From: JACJYM01 sp965230495
GTDB taxonomy: Bacteria; Bacteroidota; Bacteroidia; Chitinophagales; Saprospiraceae
Assembly (NCBI GenBank): GCA_965230495.1
Contig: OZ246004.1
Coordinates: 1 to 64,000 of the forward strand
DNA: 64,000 nucleotides
Direction of reading: 5' to 3'
This document shows positions 1 through 15,000 of this stretch, in pieces; the first letter of the stretch is position 1, and each line of letters begins with the position of its first letter. Below the pieces are notes generated by a model. The model saw only the letters and a program-made list of their open reading frames with translations. It had not been told where the DNA came from and made no database searches. Made by a program: the position numbers and the translations under genes.

Positions 1-3000
1 AAATAGATCAAAATGGATTAAAAGGGATTCTATCTTCTTTAGATAGTAATAGGATACAATTTTTATTTGAAGTAAATACGGATTGTGATGAGTTTGTATC
101 GGGAACGAGTGTATATCATCAGGCCTTTGCGAGTGATCCATGTGAGCAGACGATTGCCTCGATGTTTGTGAATAGTGATCCGATCATTATTGAGAATGCG
201 AATCCTGAAGATTTCGCACAGTTTTTTGTATTTGCAGAGCCTGCGAGTGCCAACTGTGGAGAAGATGCTGAGTTAATATTGACTTATTTAAATATCAGTC
301 CCTTTGGCGAGACCAATGAGAGTAATTTATGTATTGATTTGGAAACAGAAACCTTTGACTATATTCCCGGTAGTATAGATTGGTTATCACCGGTAGGTCA
401 TAATCCGACGATTACTGAAACTCAAAATGGCAACATTACGCATGTATGTTTTGATATTCCTGATGGGATTGGTCCGGGAGAATTATTCCAAGTGAGTTTT
501 GACTTTACCGTTCCTGAAGATGTGGATTGTGGAGCCCAGCCATTGAATGTGCAGGTACAGAGTGAGATTATGGATCAGAGTTGTATGGCCCAGGGTGTAG
601 AATGTAGTGTATATGTATTAAACAGTGTGAATACACAGATAGATATTAATTTCTTACCACCCTTGAATGTAGATGGTCAAGACATGACGGTGGGCTGTCC
701 CAATACAGATGGTACGGTGGATTTATGTTACAGTATAGATTTATCAAATCCGGGACCTTTTTATAGCAATAATGTGCATGTGGCCCTGATCAGAGATATA
801 AACCTTAACGGGATATTAGATGAAGGCATTGACACCGAGTTGATAGCAGAAGATCATTTTGTAATTTTAAATACGGATGAGACGGGCAATATATCAGGTT
901 GTTTTAATGTTCCTGAGGCCCAGGCGTGTCCGGTATTTTTGATGGTGATGCAGACGACGGATTGTGTGTGTGATGCTTTGGATTTTTATTATGACAGTAT
1001 AGAGCCTGATGTGGTAGGAGATTTGGGCAATGAGTTTACTTTGTGTCCTGGGGTACCGTTTGGTATTGAAAATTGTTTATCATGGGATTATGCAGTTAAT
1101 CCTGTTCAAGGAGCTGAGATAGAACCAAGTGCGGACAATGACAGTTTGTATATCAGTATCAATGAGGGTTATGGTGTGGATGCACCTGTGGTATTGACGG
1201 TGAGTAGTCAGACGGGTGGCTGTCAGGCTTTTGATTTTGAGGTGGAGTTATACAGTTTATCGGATTTCAGTTTTGGACCTTTTGAGGAGTTGGAGGTATG
1301 TAATGTAGGATGTAGGGAGTTGGATTTGATGATCCCTGACGGTTATGAAAATAGCATAACAGTGGAGTGGTTGCCAAATCAGTATTTGGATGACAATACG
1401 AGTTTAACACCGACGATCTGTGATCCCCAGGGCGATATTACGTATTTGGTGACGGTGACGTTTATGACGGAGCAGGGAGCGTGTGAATATCAGGCCCAGT
1501 ATCCTGTGGTGGTACAGGAACAGGAGACGGAGGATATATTTGAGGATGGCAGTTTGTGTACGGATGCGGATGCTACATTTACAGCCCCAACTGGTTTCGG
1601 AAATTACGAATGGACGAAGATCAATGCAGATGGGAGTAGTCAGGTGGTACAGATAGGAAGTACGAATACGTTTACAGCTACAGAAGAAGGCAGGTACTTT
1701 GTCAAATACAACAACTTGAACGATGTATGTCAGAAGATGAGCAATGAGTTTATCGTAGTTAACTGTCCTACGTTCAGTAAGACGTTGACAACCATTGTGC
1801 CTACGGCAAATGCGAATGAATATACGGTAAGCTATGATATCGTAGTAGAGAGCAATAGTATATATCCTTCAGATTATGATTTATATGATGAGCCAGGTTT
1901 TGATACAGATATTGTGGCAAGTTCTGCAAGTTATAGCAGTGATGCGGGTCCATCTGGCGGTTTGGCGTTGCCTTCTCCTGCGAGTCCTGGTTGGCAGTTG
2001 GCCGATGATATTACGTTGGGAGCGGGCTTGACGCATACGTATACGATCAGTTATATAGTATCTATTGATTTAGAGGATGGCGGAGCAGTTGATGGAGGGA
2101 ATGATATGTATAGCCCATGTGGGCAGGGTACGGGACCTTCGAATGCGACTTTTGGTGATGCGTTGTTTAACAATGCGAGTTTGGATATGGACAATGATGT
2201 GACGGAGTTGGAGCAAGAGGATGATGATTGTGGGGAGTTGCCTTATTTGGTGATGGATAAGTTTCATTTGAGTACGGTAGAGACGAGTTTAAATTGTTAT
2301 GATGTGACGTATCAGATCAATGTGGAGAATTTAGGTGGAGCAGAGGGTACGTATGATTTGGTAGATGATCCTGATTTTGATGATGATTTCGAATTTACAT
2401 CGGCGATATTCACTACGGATGCGATGGGTAATCCGGGGGGTAGTTTACCTACGACGACGAGTGTGTATGTATTGGCCGATGATCAGTCGATTGCGGCGGG
2501 TAAGGTAGATACGTTTGCGATTACGATCGGAGTATGTATCGATTTAGAAGATGGGGGTACGCCTGGTGATGAGACTTATGCGGCGAGTTGTGAGACGGCG
2601 GGAGGAGTTGGTGATCCAACGAATGGCGAAGGCTTGTATAATGAGGCGAGATTGGATGTGAACAATGATGGTACGCCCGATGATGAGGCGGAGGCCTGTG
2701 ATGATGTTCCATATTTCACATTGGACAAGACACAAATTAGTGCTACACGACAGGCAGATGGGAGTTATGATATAGTATACGAAATAGTAGTAGAAAATAT
2801 AGGCGGAGCATCGGGGATGTATGATTTATTTGACGAGCCTAATTTCGATGATGATATATTTATAAATAGTGCGAGCTATACGAGTGATGCAGGCCCTTCA
2901 AATGGTGCATTGGCCACTGTTGTTCCTGTGGGAGGCTGGACGTTGGCGGATGATCAGATGATAGCGGCATTTAGTGCTGACACGTATACCTTGACGGTGA

Positions 3001-6000
3001 ATGTGGGTTATGACTTTTTTGATGGAGTGACAGGAGATGATGTGTATACGGAGTGTGGAGAAGGCGGCAGTGATCCGGGCGAAGCAGGGGAAGGGTTATA
3101 CAACCGAACAACGTTAGATACGAACAATGATGGTACGACAGATCTTGAAGATGAGACGTGTGATGATTTGGAGGTGGTGGATGTAGCCTTGACCAAGGAA
3201 GTGGTTACGGCCGGTCCATACAGTTATGGAGATGTGGTGAGTTTTGAGATTGAGGTATATAATCAAGGAACAGTTACAATGACAGATATATTGGTGACGG
3301 ATTACTTGTCCTGTGGTTATGTATATTCTGGCGGTTCTCAGCCATGGACGCTGAATGGAGCTAATTATGAGACGACCTTATCAGGACCCTTGGCGGCCGG
3401 GGAGACGGTGACGGTAACGATCGATTTAGAAGTGGTACCCTGTACAAGTAATACAGAGAATGCATACTTGAATGTGGCTGAGGTAACGAGCATGAGTGAT
3501 GAAGCAGGCGATGACATAAGTGGAGATGATGTAGATAGTACGCCAGATGCTACGGAAGACAATGATGCCGGTGGTTCTGTAGATACGGATAGTGATGATG
3601 TGGTAGATGGTGACGGAAGTGGTGTTCCAGGCGATGAGAATCCGGCGACGGATGAGGATGATCAGGATCCGGCCCAGATTGAGGTATTTGATTTGGCATT
3701 GACAAAGGTATTGGATACTGCGGGACCTTATAGTTATGGCGATGAGTTAACGTTTACAATAGAGGTAACGAATCAGGGTAATGTAGCGGCAACGAACTTT
3801 ACGATTACGGATTATATACCGAGTGGATATAGTTATGTTAGCGGTACACCTGCCTGGACACAGAATGGCTCGAATTACGAGACAACAATGGCAGGACCCT
3901 TGATGCCGGGGATGAGCACAACAGTGGAGATTGTGTTAGAATTAGTGATGGATAATGGAGATGGAGTTGATAGTTATATCAATGTAGCAGAGATATCAGA
4001 GGCCTTTGATGGAGAAGGTAATGCAACAGAGGATATAGATAGTACACCGGATAGTACAGAAGATAATGATGCTGGAGGAGCTGTAGATACGGCTAGTGAT
4101 GATGTGATCGACGGCGATGGAAGCGGTCAGCCCGGTGATGAAAATGCAAATACGGACGAAGATGATCAGGATCCGGCGGGAATATTTATAGTAGATGTAG
4201 CCTTGACGAAAGTTCCAGTTACCCCAGGTCCTTATACATATGGGGATGTAATAGAATTCGAAATAGAAGTGTATAACCAAGGAAGTGTGACCTTGACAGA
4301 TGTAGAGGTAAGTGATTATATTCCATGTGGCTATTCATATTTGATAGGCAATGCTCCTACGTGGAGCTATGATGGAGGCACAGGAATTGCTACTACGACC
4401 TTGGCAGGTCCGATAGTACCCGGTGATTCGGAGACGATCACGATCGAGTTAGAGATACAGGCATGTACTGAGTCTGGAGGTATGGCGTTTACGAATGTAG
4501 CCGAGGTATCAGGCATGTCAGATGAGAATGGCGATGATGTTACAGCTGATGATATAGATAGTACGGCAGATGATATAGAAGGTAATGATGCGGGTGGTAA
4601 TCCGGATGGTAACAGTGATGATGTGGTAGATGGTGACGGAAGTGGTACCCCAGGAGATGATAACGCGGCGACGGATGAAGATGATTCAGATCCAGCGATT
4701 ATCGATGTATTTGATTTGGCGTTGATCAAGACATTGGCAGATCCGGGTCCATATAACTGGCAGGATCAGATTACGTATGATATTACGATTACGAATCAAG
4801 GTAATATGATGGCTGATAATATCGAGGTGACGGACTATTTCCCGAGTTGTTTTAGTTTGATCAGCAATGATTGGACGGATAATGGGAACAGTACAGCGAC
4901 AAGAACCTTGAGTGTGGGTAATGGTGGTTTGACGGGTCCGTTGGCCCCTGCAGAGAGTATTACGATCAGTATTACCTTGGAAGTAGGCTTGTGTTTTGAA
5001 GAAACACAGATCAACTACGGGGAGATCAGTGGAGCTACGGATGAGAATGGCGGAGCCGTTGAGGATATAGATAGTACACCAGATAGTACGAATGGCAATG
5101 ATGCGGGTGGTAATCCGGATGGCAATAGTGATGATGTAATCGATGGCGATGGCACAGGAGTTCCAGGTGATGACGATGCAGCTACGGATGAGGACGATCA
5201 CGATCCGGAGCCTGTACAGGTACAGGTGGATGCTGATTTGGCCTTGATTAAGACCTTGGGTATCAATCAGGAGAATCCTGTGATGCCAGGCGATGAGGTA
5301 GTATTCCAAATACAGGTGATTAATCAGGGTATTATACCGACAGATAATATAGAGATTACGGATTATATGCCAGGGTGTATGACTTTAAACGATGCAGACT
5401 GGACGAATAACAATAATGGTACGGCGAGTAGAGTGTTGAGTGTTGCGAATGGAGGATTGGCTCAACCATTACAGCCAGGTCAGAGTACGTTGGTAACGAT
5501 AACGTTTACGGTGGATGGTTGTGCAGATGGTATATTGACGAACTGGGCGGAGATCAGTGGATTTACGGGACCTGGAGGAGAGCCATTGATGGACATAGAC
5601 AGTACTCCGGATGATGACCAGAACAATGATAATTACATTACGAATAATGATGTGACGGGTAATGGTATGTTAGGTGGCGATGAGGATGATCATGATCCTG
5701 AGCAGATATTGGTGGTACAGGATGAGGAAGATATTTTTGATTTGGCATTAGCGAAGACGTTGGCTCCTGGACAGCCTAGTGTGGTGGGTGTTGGCGATGT
5801 GGTGGTCTTCCAGATCGAGGTAACGAATCAGGGAACCTTTAGTGCCGACAACATAGAAATTACGGATTATGTACCGAGCTGTTTCAATATGGTGGATGCT
5901 GATTGGACGGATAATGGCGATGGTACGGCGACGATTATGTTGAGTGTAGCGAATGGAGGATTACCGATGAGTTTACAACCGGGTCAGAGTGTGATTGTGG

Positions 6001-9000
6001 ATATTAATTTACAGGTATCGAACTGTAGTGCTGGCGATTATAACAACTGGGCGGAGATCAGTGCGGCTACGGATGAAGATGGCAATGTATGGCCAGATGT
6101 AGATAGTACGCCAGATAATGATCCAGATAATGACACGTATATTACAGACAATGATATTGATGGCAATGGTAAGACAGGAGGAGATGAAGATGATCATGAC
6201 CCAGCAGGAGTTACGGTATCCCAGAATCCACCTGATGAATTTGATTTGGCGTTGATCAAGCAGTTGGCGCCTGGACAACCGGCACAAATAGAGAATGGAG
6301 ATTTGGTGACCTTTGCGATTACGGTGATCAATCAGGGCAATGTAAGTGCTGATAATATTGAAGTGATAGATTATGTACCTGCGTGTTTGGATATGGTAGA
6401 TACGGATTGGACGGACAATGGCGATGGTACGGCGAGTATTACGTTGAGTGTTGCTGGTGGCGGCATTGATGCACCGTTATTACCGGGAGCATCGACAATG
6501 GTATTGATCACCTTACAGGCGAATGGCTGTGCTATTGGAGACATTACAAACTGGGCGGAGATCAGTGGAGCTACGGATAGCAATGGAGATCCGGTGACGG
6601 ATATCGATAGTACGCCAGATGAAGATGATAATAATGATGTATATGGAGATGACGACCAATTGGATGGCGACGGTACGGATGATGAGGATGATCATGACCC
6701 TGAGGAGATTGAGATTGTGGAAGATGTGGAGGAGATGTTTGACTTGGCGTTGATTAAGATATTGGCCCCTGGTCAGCAGTCTTCTGTTGAATTGGGCGAT
6801 GTAGTAAGTTTTGAGATACAGGTAACGAATCAGGGCAATGTGCTGGCTGATAATATAGAGGTGGTTGATTATATGCCAGATTGTTTAGAGTTGACGGATG
6901 CAGATTGGACGGATAATGGCGACGGTACGGCGAGTATAATGATGAGTGTGGGTAATGGTTATTTGAATTCACCGTTGGCTCCGGGACAGAGTATATCGGT
7001 AACTATCGACTTTACGGTATTGGAGTGTGAGCAGACCTCAGTGGTTAACTATGCGGAGATCAGCGGAGCTACGGATGGTAATGGAGATGCGGTGACGGAT
7101 GTGGATAGTACGCCAGATACTATGAATGGTAATGATGCGGGTGGAGTACCTGAAGGAAATACGGATAATACAAACGGAGGAGATGGTAGTGGATCTCCCG
7201 GCGACGATAATCCCGCTACGGACGAGGATGATCATGATCCTGAAGAAATACAAATTATGCCTACGCCAGCGATTTACGATGTGGCCTTGATTAAGACCTT
7301 GAGTATAGGTCAGGATAATCCTGTGGAGATAGGTGATAATGTAAGCTTTGATATTCAGGTGACGAATCAGGGAGATCATGCGATTGCAAATATAGAAGTG
7401 ATAGACTATATCCCGACATGTATGGCGTTGAATGATGGCGACTGGACGGATAATGGAGATGGTACGGCGAGTCTTACGATTCCTGGTACATTGGCTCCTG
7501 CGCAGAGTACGATTGTACAAATAGTATTGAGTGTGGAGCCATGTGCGGTAGGTATACAGACGAACTGGTCAGAGGTGAGTAGCTTTACGGATGAAGATGG
7601 CAATGCGGTTGAGGATGTGGACAGTACACCTGATAGTGATCCTGACAATGATACGTATACGACGAACAATGAGATAGATGAAGATGGGAAGAATGGAGGC
7701 GATGAAGATGACCATGATCCTGAGCAGGTGACGGTGATTGATCCTGATCCTGATGTATTTGATTTGGCGTTGACGAAGGTGTTGGCCCCGGGTCAGAGCA
7801 GCAGTGTGGGCAATGGAGCGACGGTAAGCTTTATGATCACGGTATATAATCAGGGAGAATTATCGGCTGATAATATCGAGGTGATAGATTACTTGCCGGG
7901 TTGTACGATGTTGGCGGATCCTGATTGGGTAGATAATGGCGATGGTACGGCGAGCTATGAATTAAGTACGTCTAGTGGGACGATGGATAATGTGTTGGCA
8001 CCGGGCCAGAGTGTTGAGGTACCGATAACGATTATTTTGGAAGATTGTGAAGCGGGTGATATTGTGAATTATGGAGAGATCAGTGGAGCTACGGATGAGG
8101 ATGGCAATGCGGTGACGGATGTGGACAGTACGCCAGATAGTACGAATGGCAATGATGCGGGTGGTAATCCGGAAGGCAATAGTGATGATGTGGTAGATGG
8201 AGATGGAAGCGGTACACCTGGAGATGACAATGCGGCTACTGATGAGGATGACCATGATCCTGCGGTGGTGACAGTAGATCCTGATTTACCTATGGATTTT
8301 GATTTGGCGTTGACGAAGATATTAATCCCTGGTCAAGATGCACCGTTTAGCAATGGAGATATGGTGAGCTTTAGAATTAGAGTATTCAACCAGGGAGATT
8401 TATCGGCTGATAATATCGAGGTGATAGACTACATACCCAGTTGTATGACTTTAAGTGATGGAGATTGGGTGGATAATGGCGATGGTACGGCGAGTAAGGT
8501 ATTGAGTGTAGGAAATGGATATTTGGCTACGCCGTTGATTCCCGGAGAATTTGTGGATGTAGAGATTACCCTTGAGTTGGTAGACTGTACTACAGGAACG
8601 ATAACGAACTGGTCTGAGATCAGTGGAGCTACAGATGGAACGGGTAATGAGGTGACAGATGTAGATAGTACGCCAGATACAGATCAGGAGAATGATAACT
8701 TTATGATTGATAATGATGTGACGGGAGATGGGAATGCAGGAGAGGATGAGGATGATCATGATCCTGCGGAGATTCCTGTTGATTCCTGTTTATTACCGGT
8801 ATTAACGGCTAGTAATCCTGATTGTGATGGTACGGTGTATAGTGTTACGTACTTTGTAAGCGAAGGAGCGACGATCAGTGTAAATGCGGGCTTGTTGGGC
8901 GATGGTGAGGTGACGAATGTGCCGGTAGGTACTGATTTAGAGATCACGGCGACGGTTGAGCAAGATTGTGAGACGACGATTACGGTGATTAGTCCTGATG

Positions 9001-12000
9001 ACTGTCCTGATGATTGTCAGTTTCCGGTATTAACAGCTGGACAGCCAGTATGTGATGGAGATACGTATAAGGTGAGTTTCACATGGGACGGAGTAGGCAG
9101 CTTTACAAACAGTACGGGTACGGTAAATGGAGATGTGATAGAAAATATTGCAATTGGTACTAACTTGACTTTGACTGCGACGGATGGAGATTGTGTAACT
9201 ACAGTACTGGTAGAAAGTCCGGAAGACTGTGATGATCCGTGTGAGGATCCCGGGATTAGCGTGAGTGGCCCTGAATGTAATGCAGATGGTAGTGCCTTCT
9301 ATAGTGTGAACTTTACGGCATCAGCTGGAGCGACGGTAACGGCGAGTGCGGGTACAGTTGGAGTTGGCGTGATCAGTAATATTCCTTCGGGAGTAGATGT
9401 AACGATAACGGTTAGCTTGGACGATTGTCCAGATAGGGTAGTGGTAGTTCCTGCTGCGGTATGTGAGCCATGTGAGGATCCGGTATTAACAGTAGGTAAT
9501 ACGGAGTGTTCAGGCGATGTATACAGTGTGACGTTCTATGTACAAGAGGGAGCGACAGTAAGTGTGAATGCAGGAACGATCAATGGATATGTGGTTGAAG
9601 ATATTCCTGTGGGTATAGATTTGATACTAGAGGCGGAATTAGAGGCAGGATGTGTAACGCAATTGAATGTGGAAGCCCCGGATGCGTGTTCTGATGCTTG
9701 TGAATATCCAGACTTAACGGTTGGACAACCCGTATGTGATGGAGATACGTATAAGGTGAGTTTCACGTGGGATGGAGAAGGTGTATTTAGTAACAATGCA
9801 GGAACGATCAGTGGGGATCGAATAATAGATATACCATTGGGTACGGATTTGATGTTGACGGCTACTGATGGCGATTGTGAGACGATGGTGACGGTTGAGG
9901 CTCCTGTGAGTTGTGATGATCCATGTGAGAATCCAGCGATCAGTTTAAGTGGGCCGTTGTGTTCTCCAGATGGCGACGGTACATATAGTGTGAACTATAC
10001 GCTGATAGACGGATCAAGTGTTGTAGCGAGTCATGGTACGGTGAATGGTGGAGTGATATCGGGGATACCAAAGGATCAGGATGTGACGTTGACGGTAACG
10101 CAGGCGGGCTGTGATACAGAAGTGGTCACAGTACCGGCCCCAGTATGTACGGAATGTATATTGCCTGTATTGACGGCTGGTAATCCTGAGTGTGAAGGTA
10201 ATGTATACAGCTTTACGTATTATGTGAGTGAAGGAGCGACGGTTAGTGCAAGTGCGGGAGTATTGGGAGCTGGAGAAGTGACGAATGTACCTTTAGGAGC
10301 AGACGTGATATTGACAGCAGTGATCAATGAAGATTGTCAAACTACGCTTACGGTAGTGGGACCTGATGAATGTCCAGATGATTGTGAGTTTCCATCCTTG
10401 ACCTTGGGTCAGGGAGTGTGTGCTGGCAATAGTTATAAAGTGAGTTTCACATGGGATGGCACAGGAAGTTTGAATGCAAGTGCAGGAGTTGTGAGTGGCA
10501 ATGAAGTAATTAATATACCGATTGGTACGGACTTAACGATGACGGCTACCTTGGGAGATTGTGTGACGACGGTAATGGCAGCGAGTCCAGAGACCTGCGA
10601 TGATCCATGTGAGAATCCTGCGATCAGTGTGAGTGGGCCGGAGTGTAATAGTGATGGTACGGAGTTTTACTATGTAAACTTCACTACTGTTTCAGGAACG
10701 ACAGTAACGGCGAGTGCGGGTACGGTAGGAGCTGGGGTGATCAGTAATATTCCATCGGGCGTAGATGTAACGATTACGGCGAGTTTGGATGATTGTCCGG
10801 ACAAGGTGGTGGTGGTGCCAGCCCCGATATGTAATGAATGTATAAGACCGGTATTAACAGCGGGTAATACGGAGTGTGTAGATAATGTATATAGCTTTAC
10901 GTACTATGTGAGTGAGGGAGCTACAGTGAGTGCGAGTGCAGGAACTATTTCAGGAAGTGAGGTGATAAATATTCCGTTAGGCGTTGATGTGACCTTGACG
11001 GCAAGTGTAGAAGATGATTGTGAGACGGTATTGGTGGTTGAGGCACCGGACAACTGTCCTACAAACTGTATATATCCTGAGTTGACGGTAGGTCAGGGTG
11101 TCTGTGTGGATGGAGCTACATATAAGGTGAGCTTCACATGGGATGGCGTAGGTAGTTTAAGTCATAGTGTGGGTACGATAAGTGGTGATGAGATTATTGA
11201 TATTCCTGTGGGTAGTAATGTATTGGTAACGGCGACTAACGGGGCGTGTGAGGTAGAAGTATCGGTGGAGGCTCCTGCAACGTGTGATGATCCATGTGAA
11301 TATCCAGCGATCAGTTTGAGTGGACCTTTATGTAATGCAGATGGTAGTGCTTTTTACAGTGTGAACTTTACGGTGGCTGATGGTACCACAGTAACGGCGA
11401 GTGTGGGTACGGTAGGAGCTGGCGTGATTACAGATATACCTGCGGGGGTAGATGTAACGGTAACGGCTAGTTTGGAAGGCTGTCCGGATAAGGTAGTGGT
11501 GATACCTGCACCACTATGTGAGATTTGTATTAAGCCGGTATTGACGGCAGGTAATCCCGAGTGTGAAGGAGATGTATATAGCTTTACGTACTATGTGAGT
11601 GAAGGAGCGACGGTTAGTGTGAGTGCGGGAGTATTGGGTGATGGAGTAGTGACGGATATTCCATTAGGAGTAGATGTGGTACTGACAGCGGCGTCTGATG
11701 AAGATTGTGAGACGGTGATTACGGTAGTTGGGCCTGATACATGTCCAGATGACTGTGAGTTTCCGGTATTGACTGCAGGACAACCCGTATGTAATGGAAG
11801 TACATATAATGTGTCCTATACGTGGGATGGTGTTGGTACATTGACCAAGAATGCGGGAACATTTAATGGCAATGAAGTAATAAACATACCAGTGGGTATG
11901 AATTTGATATTGACGGCTACGGATGGCGACTGTGAGACAGTGGTGACCGTAATTAGTCCTGAGACCTGCGATGATCCATGTGAGAATCCGACGATCAGTG

Positions 12001-15000
12001 TGAGTGGGCCGTTATGTAATGAAGACGGTACACCATTCTACTTTGTTAATTTCACAACGATTACAGGAGCTACAGTTACATCGAATATAGGTACTGTGGG
12101 AGATGGCGTTGTGACAGATATTCCATCGGGAGTTGATGTGACATTGACATCAAGTATCGAGGGATGTCCAGATTATGTGGTGACGGTACCTACTCCGGAT
12201 TGTGAGGTATGTATTAAGCCGGTATTGACAGCGGGCAATCCTGCATGTGAAGGTAATGTATACAGCTTTACGTATTATGTAAGTGAAGGAGCGAGTGTGA
12301 GTGTGAGTGCGGGAGTATTAGGAGCTGGAGAGGTGACGAATATTCCATTGGGAGTTGATGTGACGTTGCGAGCGGAGATAGATGCGGACTGTTATACGGA
12401 GTTGGTAGTGGTAGGGCCTGACAGTTGTCCAGATGACTGTGAGTTTCCAGTATTGACAGCGGGTCAGGGAGTATGTGTAGATGGTAGTACGTATAAGGTG
12501 AGCTATACGTGGGATGGCGTAGGTAGTTTGAGTAATAATATAGGGACGATCAGTGGAGATGAGGTGATCGATATACCGGTGGGTAGTAATCTGGTATTGA
12601 CGGCTACGGATGGTGATTGTGAGACGGTGGTGACGGTGACGAGTCCTGAGAGTTGTGATGATCCATGTGAGAATCCAGCAATTAGTATAAGTGGACCTAT
12701 CTGTGATGAAGGAGGCAGTGCATTTTACAGTGTAAACTTTACTATAGTAGAAGGAGCTACGGTGAGTAGTGATTATGGTACGGTAGGAAATGGTGTGATT
12801 ACGGCGATACCATCGGGACAAGATGTGACGGTGACGGCTAGTTTGGCTGGCTGTCCTGATAAGGTGGTGGTGGTACCGGCGCCGATATGTGAGCCATGTA
12901 TTAAGCCTGTATTGACGACGGGAGCACCTGTATGTAATGGCAATACATATAATGTAAGTTATTACGTGAGCGAGGGAGCTACGGTGAGTGTGAATGCGGG
13001 TACGGTGAATGCGTTTAGCATTACGGGAATTCCTGTGGGTACGGATTTGGTGATTACGGCGACTTTGGTTACGGGATGTGAGACGGAGTTGACGGTAGAT
13101 GGGCCTAACAGTTGTCCAGATAACTGTGATTATCCTGAGTTGACGGCAGGTCAGGGTATATGTGCTGATGGAGATACGTATACGGTATCGTTTACGTGGG
13201 ATGGATTAGGTAATTTGAGTCACAGTGCGGGAACGATCAGTGGCAATGAGATTATTAATATACCATTGGGTACACCGGTATTGTTAGTGGCTACGAATGG
13301 TTCATGTATTACGAATGTAATGGTGACGAGCCCTGTGAGTTGTGATGATCCCTGTGAGAATCCTGCGATCAGTTTGAGTGGGCCTTTGTGTACTGGCAGT
13401 GCATTTTATAGTGTAAACTTTACGACGATAGAAGGGACAACGGTGAGTTCTTCACATGGGAATGTAGGATCTGGCGTGATTACGAATATTCCTGTGGGCG
13501 AGAATGTGACAGTAACGGCGAGTGTGGCTGGCTGTCCAGATAAAGTGGTGACGATACCTACGCCGGTATGTGAGGTATGTATCAAGCCGGTATTGACGGC
13601 CAGTAATCCTGCATGTGATGGTGATGTGTATGGCATCAGTTATTATGTAAGTGAGGGAGCTGTTGTGAGTGCGAGTGCGGGAGTGTTAGGCGATGGTGTG
13701 GTGACGGATATAGCAGTGGGTACGGATGTGGTGCTTAGAGCTACATCGGCACCGGGTTGTTTTAGTGAATTGACGGTGGTGAGTCCAGTTGAGTGTCCTA
13801 CGGATTGTGAGTTTCCTGTATTGACCTTGGGTCAGGGAGTATGTGTGGATGGCAGTACGTATAAGGTGAGTTATACGTGGGATGGCGTAGGTAGTTTGAG
13901 TAAGAATGCGGGAGTATTCAGTGGCAACGAGGTAATCGATATACCGTTAGGGACGAATCTGGTATTGACGGCTACGGAAGGTGATTGTGAGACGGTGGTG
14001 ACGGCGACGAGTCCTGAGAATTGTGATGATCCGTGTGAGAATCCTGCGATCAGTGTGAGTGGACCTGAGTGTAACAGCAATGGTACGCCATATTATAGTG
14101 TAAATTATACGGTGGTATCAGGGGCTACGGTGAGTGCTGATTATGGTACGGTAGCAGGAGATGTGATCAGTGGCATACCAAGTGGACAGGATGTAACGAT
14201 TACGGCTAGTTTGGCTGGCTGTCCGGATGAAGTGGTTGTGGTACCGGCACCGGATTGTAATGCTGATTTTGATTTGGCATTGGTGAAGACGTTGGCACCG
14301 GGGCAGGGTAATCCTGTGACGCCTGGCGATCCGGTGACATTTGAGATTACGGTATTTAACCAAGGTAGTGTAGCTGCCGATAATATTGAGGTAATCGATT
14401 ATTTGCCTGGATGTGCGACATTGGATGATGTGAACTGGGTGGATAATGGCGATGGTACGGCGAGCAGGATGTTGAGTGTGGCGAATGGCGGATTGGATGC
14501 ACCATTGGCACCGAATACGATGGTGAAGACGTATATTACGATAGTCTTGACGAGTTGTGGTACGGGAACGGTAGTGAACTGGGCGGAGATCAGTGGAGCT
14601 ACGGATCAGGAAGGCAATGAGGTGACGGATATCGATAGTACTCCTGATGAAGATCAGGATAATGATACATATACAACGGATAATGATACGAGTGGCGATG
14701 GTACTAATGGAGAGGATGAGGATGATCATGATCCAGCGGAAGTAGAGGTTGATCCTGGTGCGGCAGATGATTTTGACTTGGCATTGATCAAGCAGTTGTC
14801 ACCGACGCAGGTTTCACCGGTGATGAATGGCGATGATGTGGTATACAGGATTAAGGTGTATAACCAAGGCGATGTAAGTGCAGATAATATAGAGATTACG
14901 GACTACATACCTGGGTGTATGAGTTTGAATGACAGTGACTGGGTGGATAATGGCGATGGTACGGCGAGTGTGATGTTGAGTGTAGCGAATGGTGGATTGG

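Noticed and set aside
162..164. ATG as start of the giant gene
   Set aside because: The frame is open without stop from position 3 and the translation upstream has the same character, so this is an internal Met.
3178..14261. CRISPR-like or satellite DNA reading of the periodic repeats
   Set aside because: Repeats are 230-510 bp, in frame and protein coding, with no short palindromic repeat/spacer pattern.
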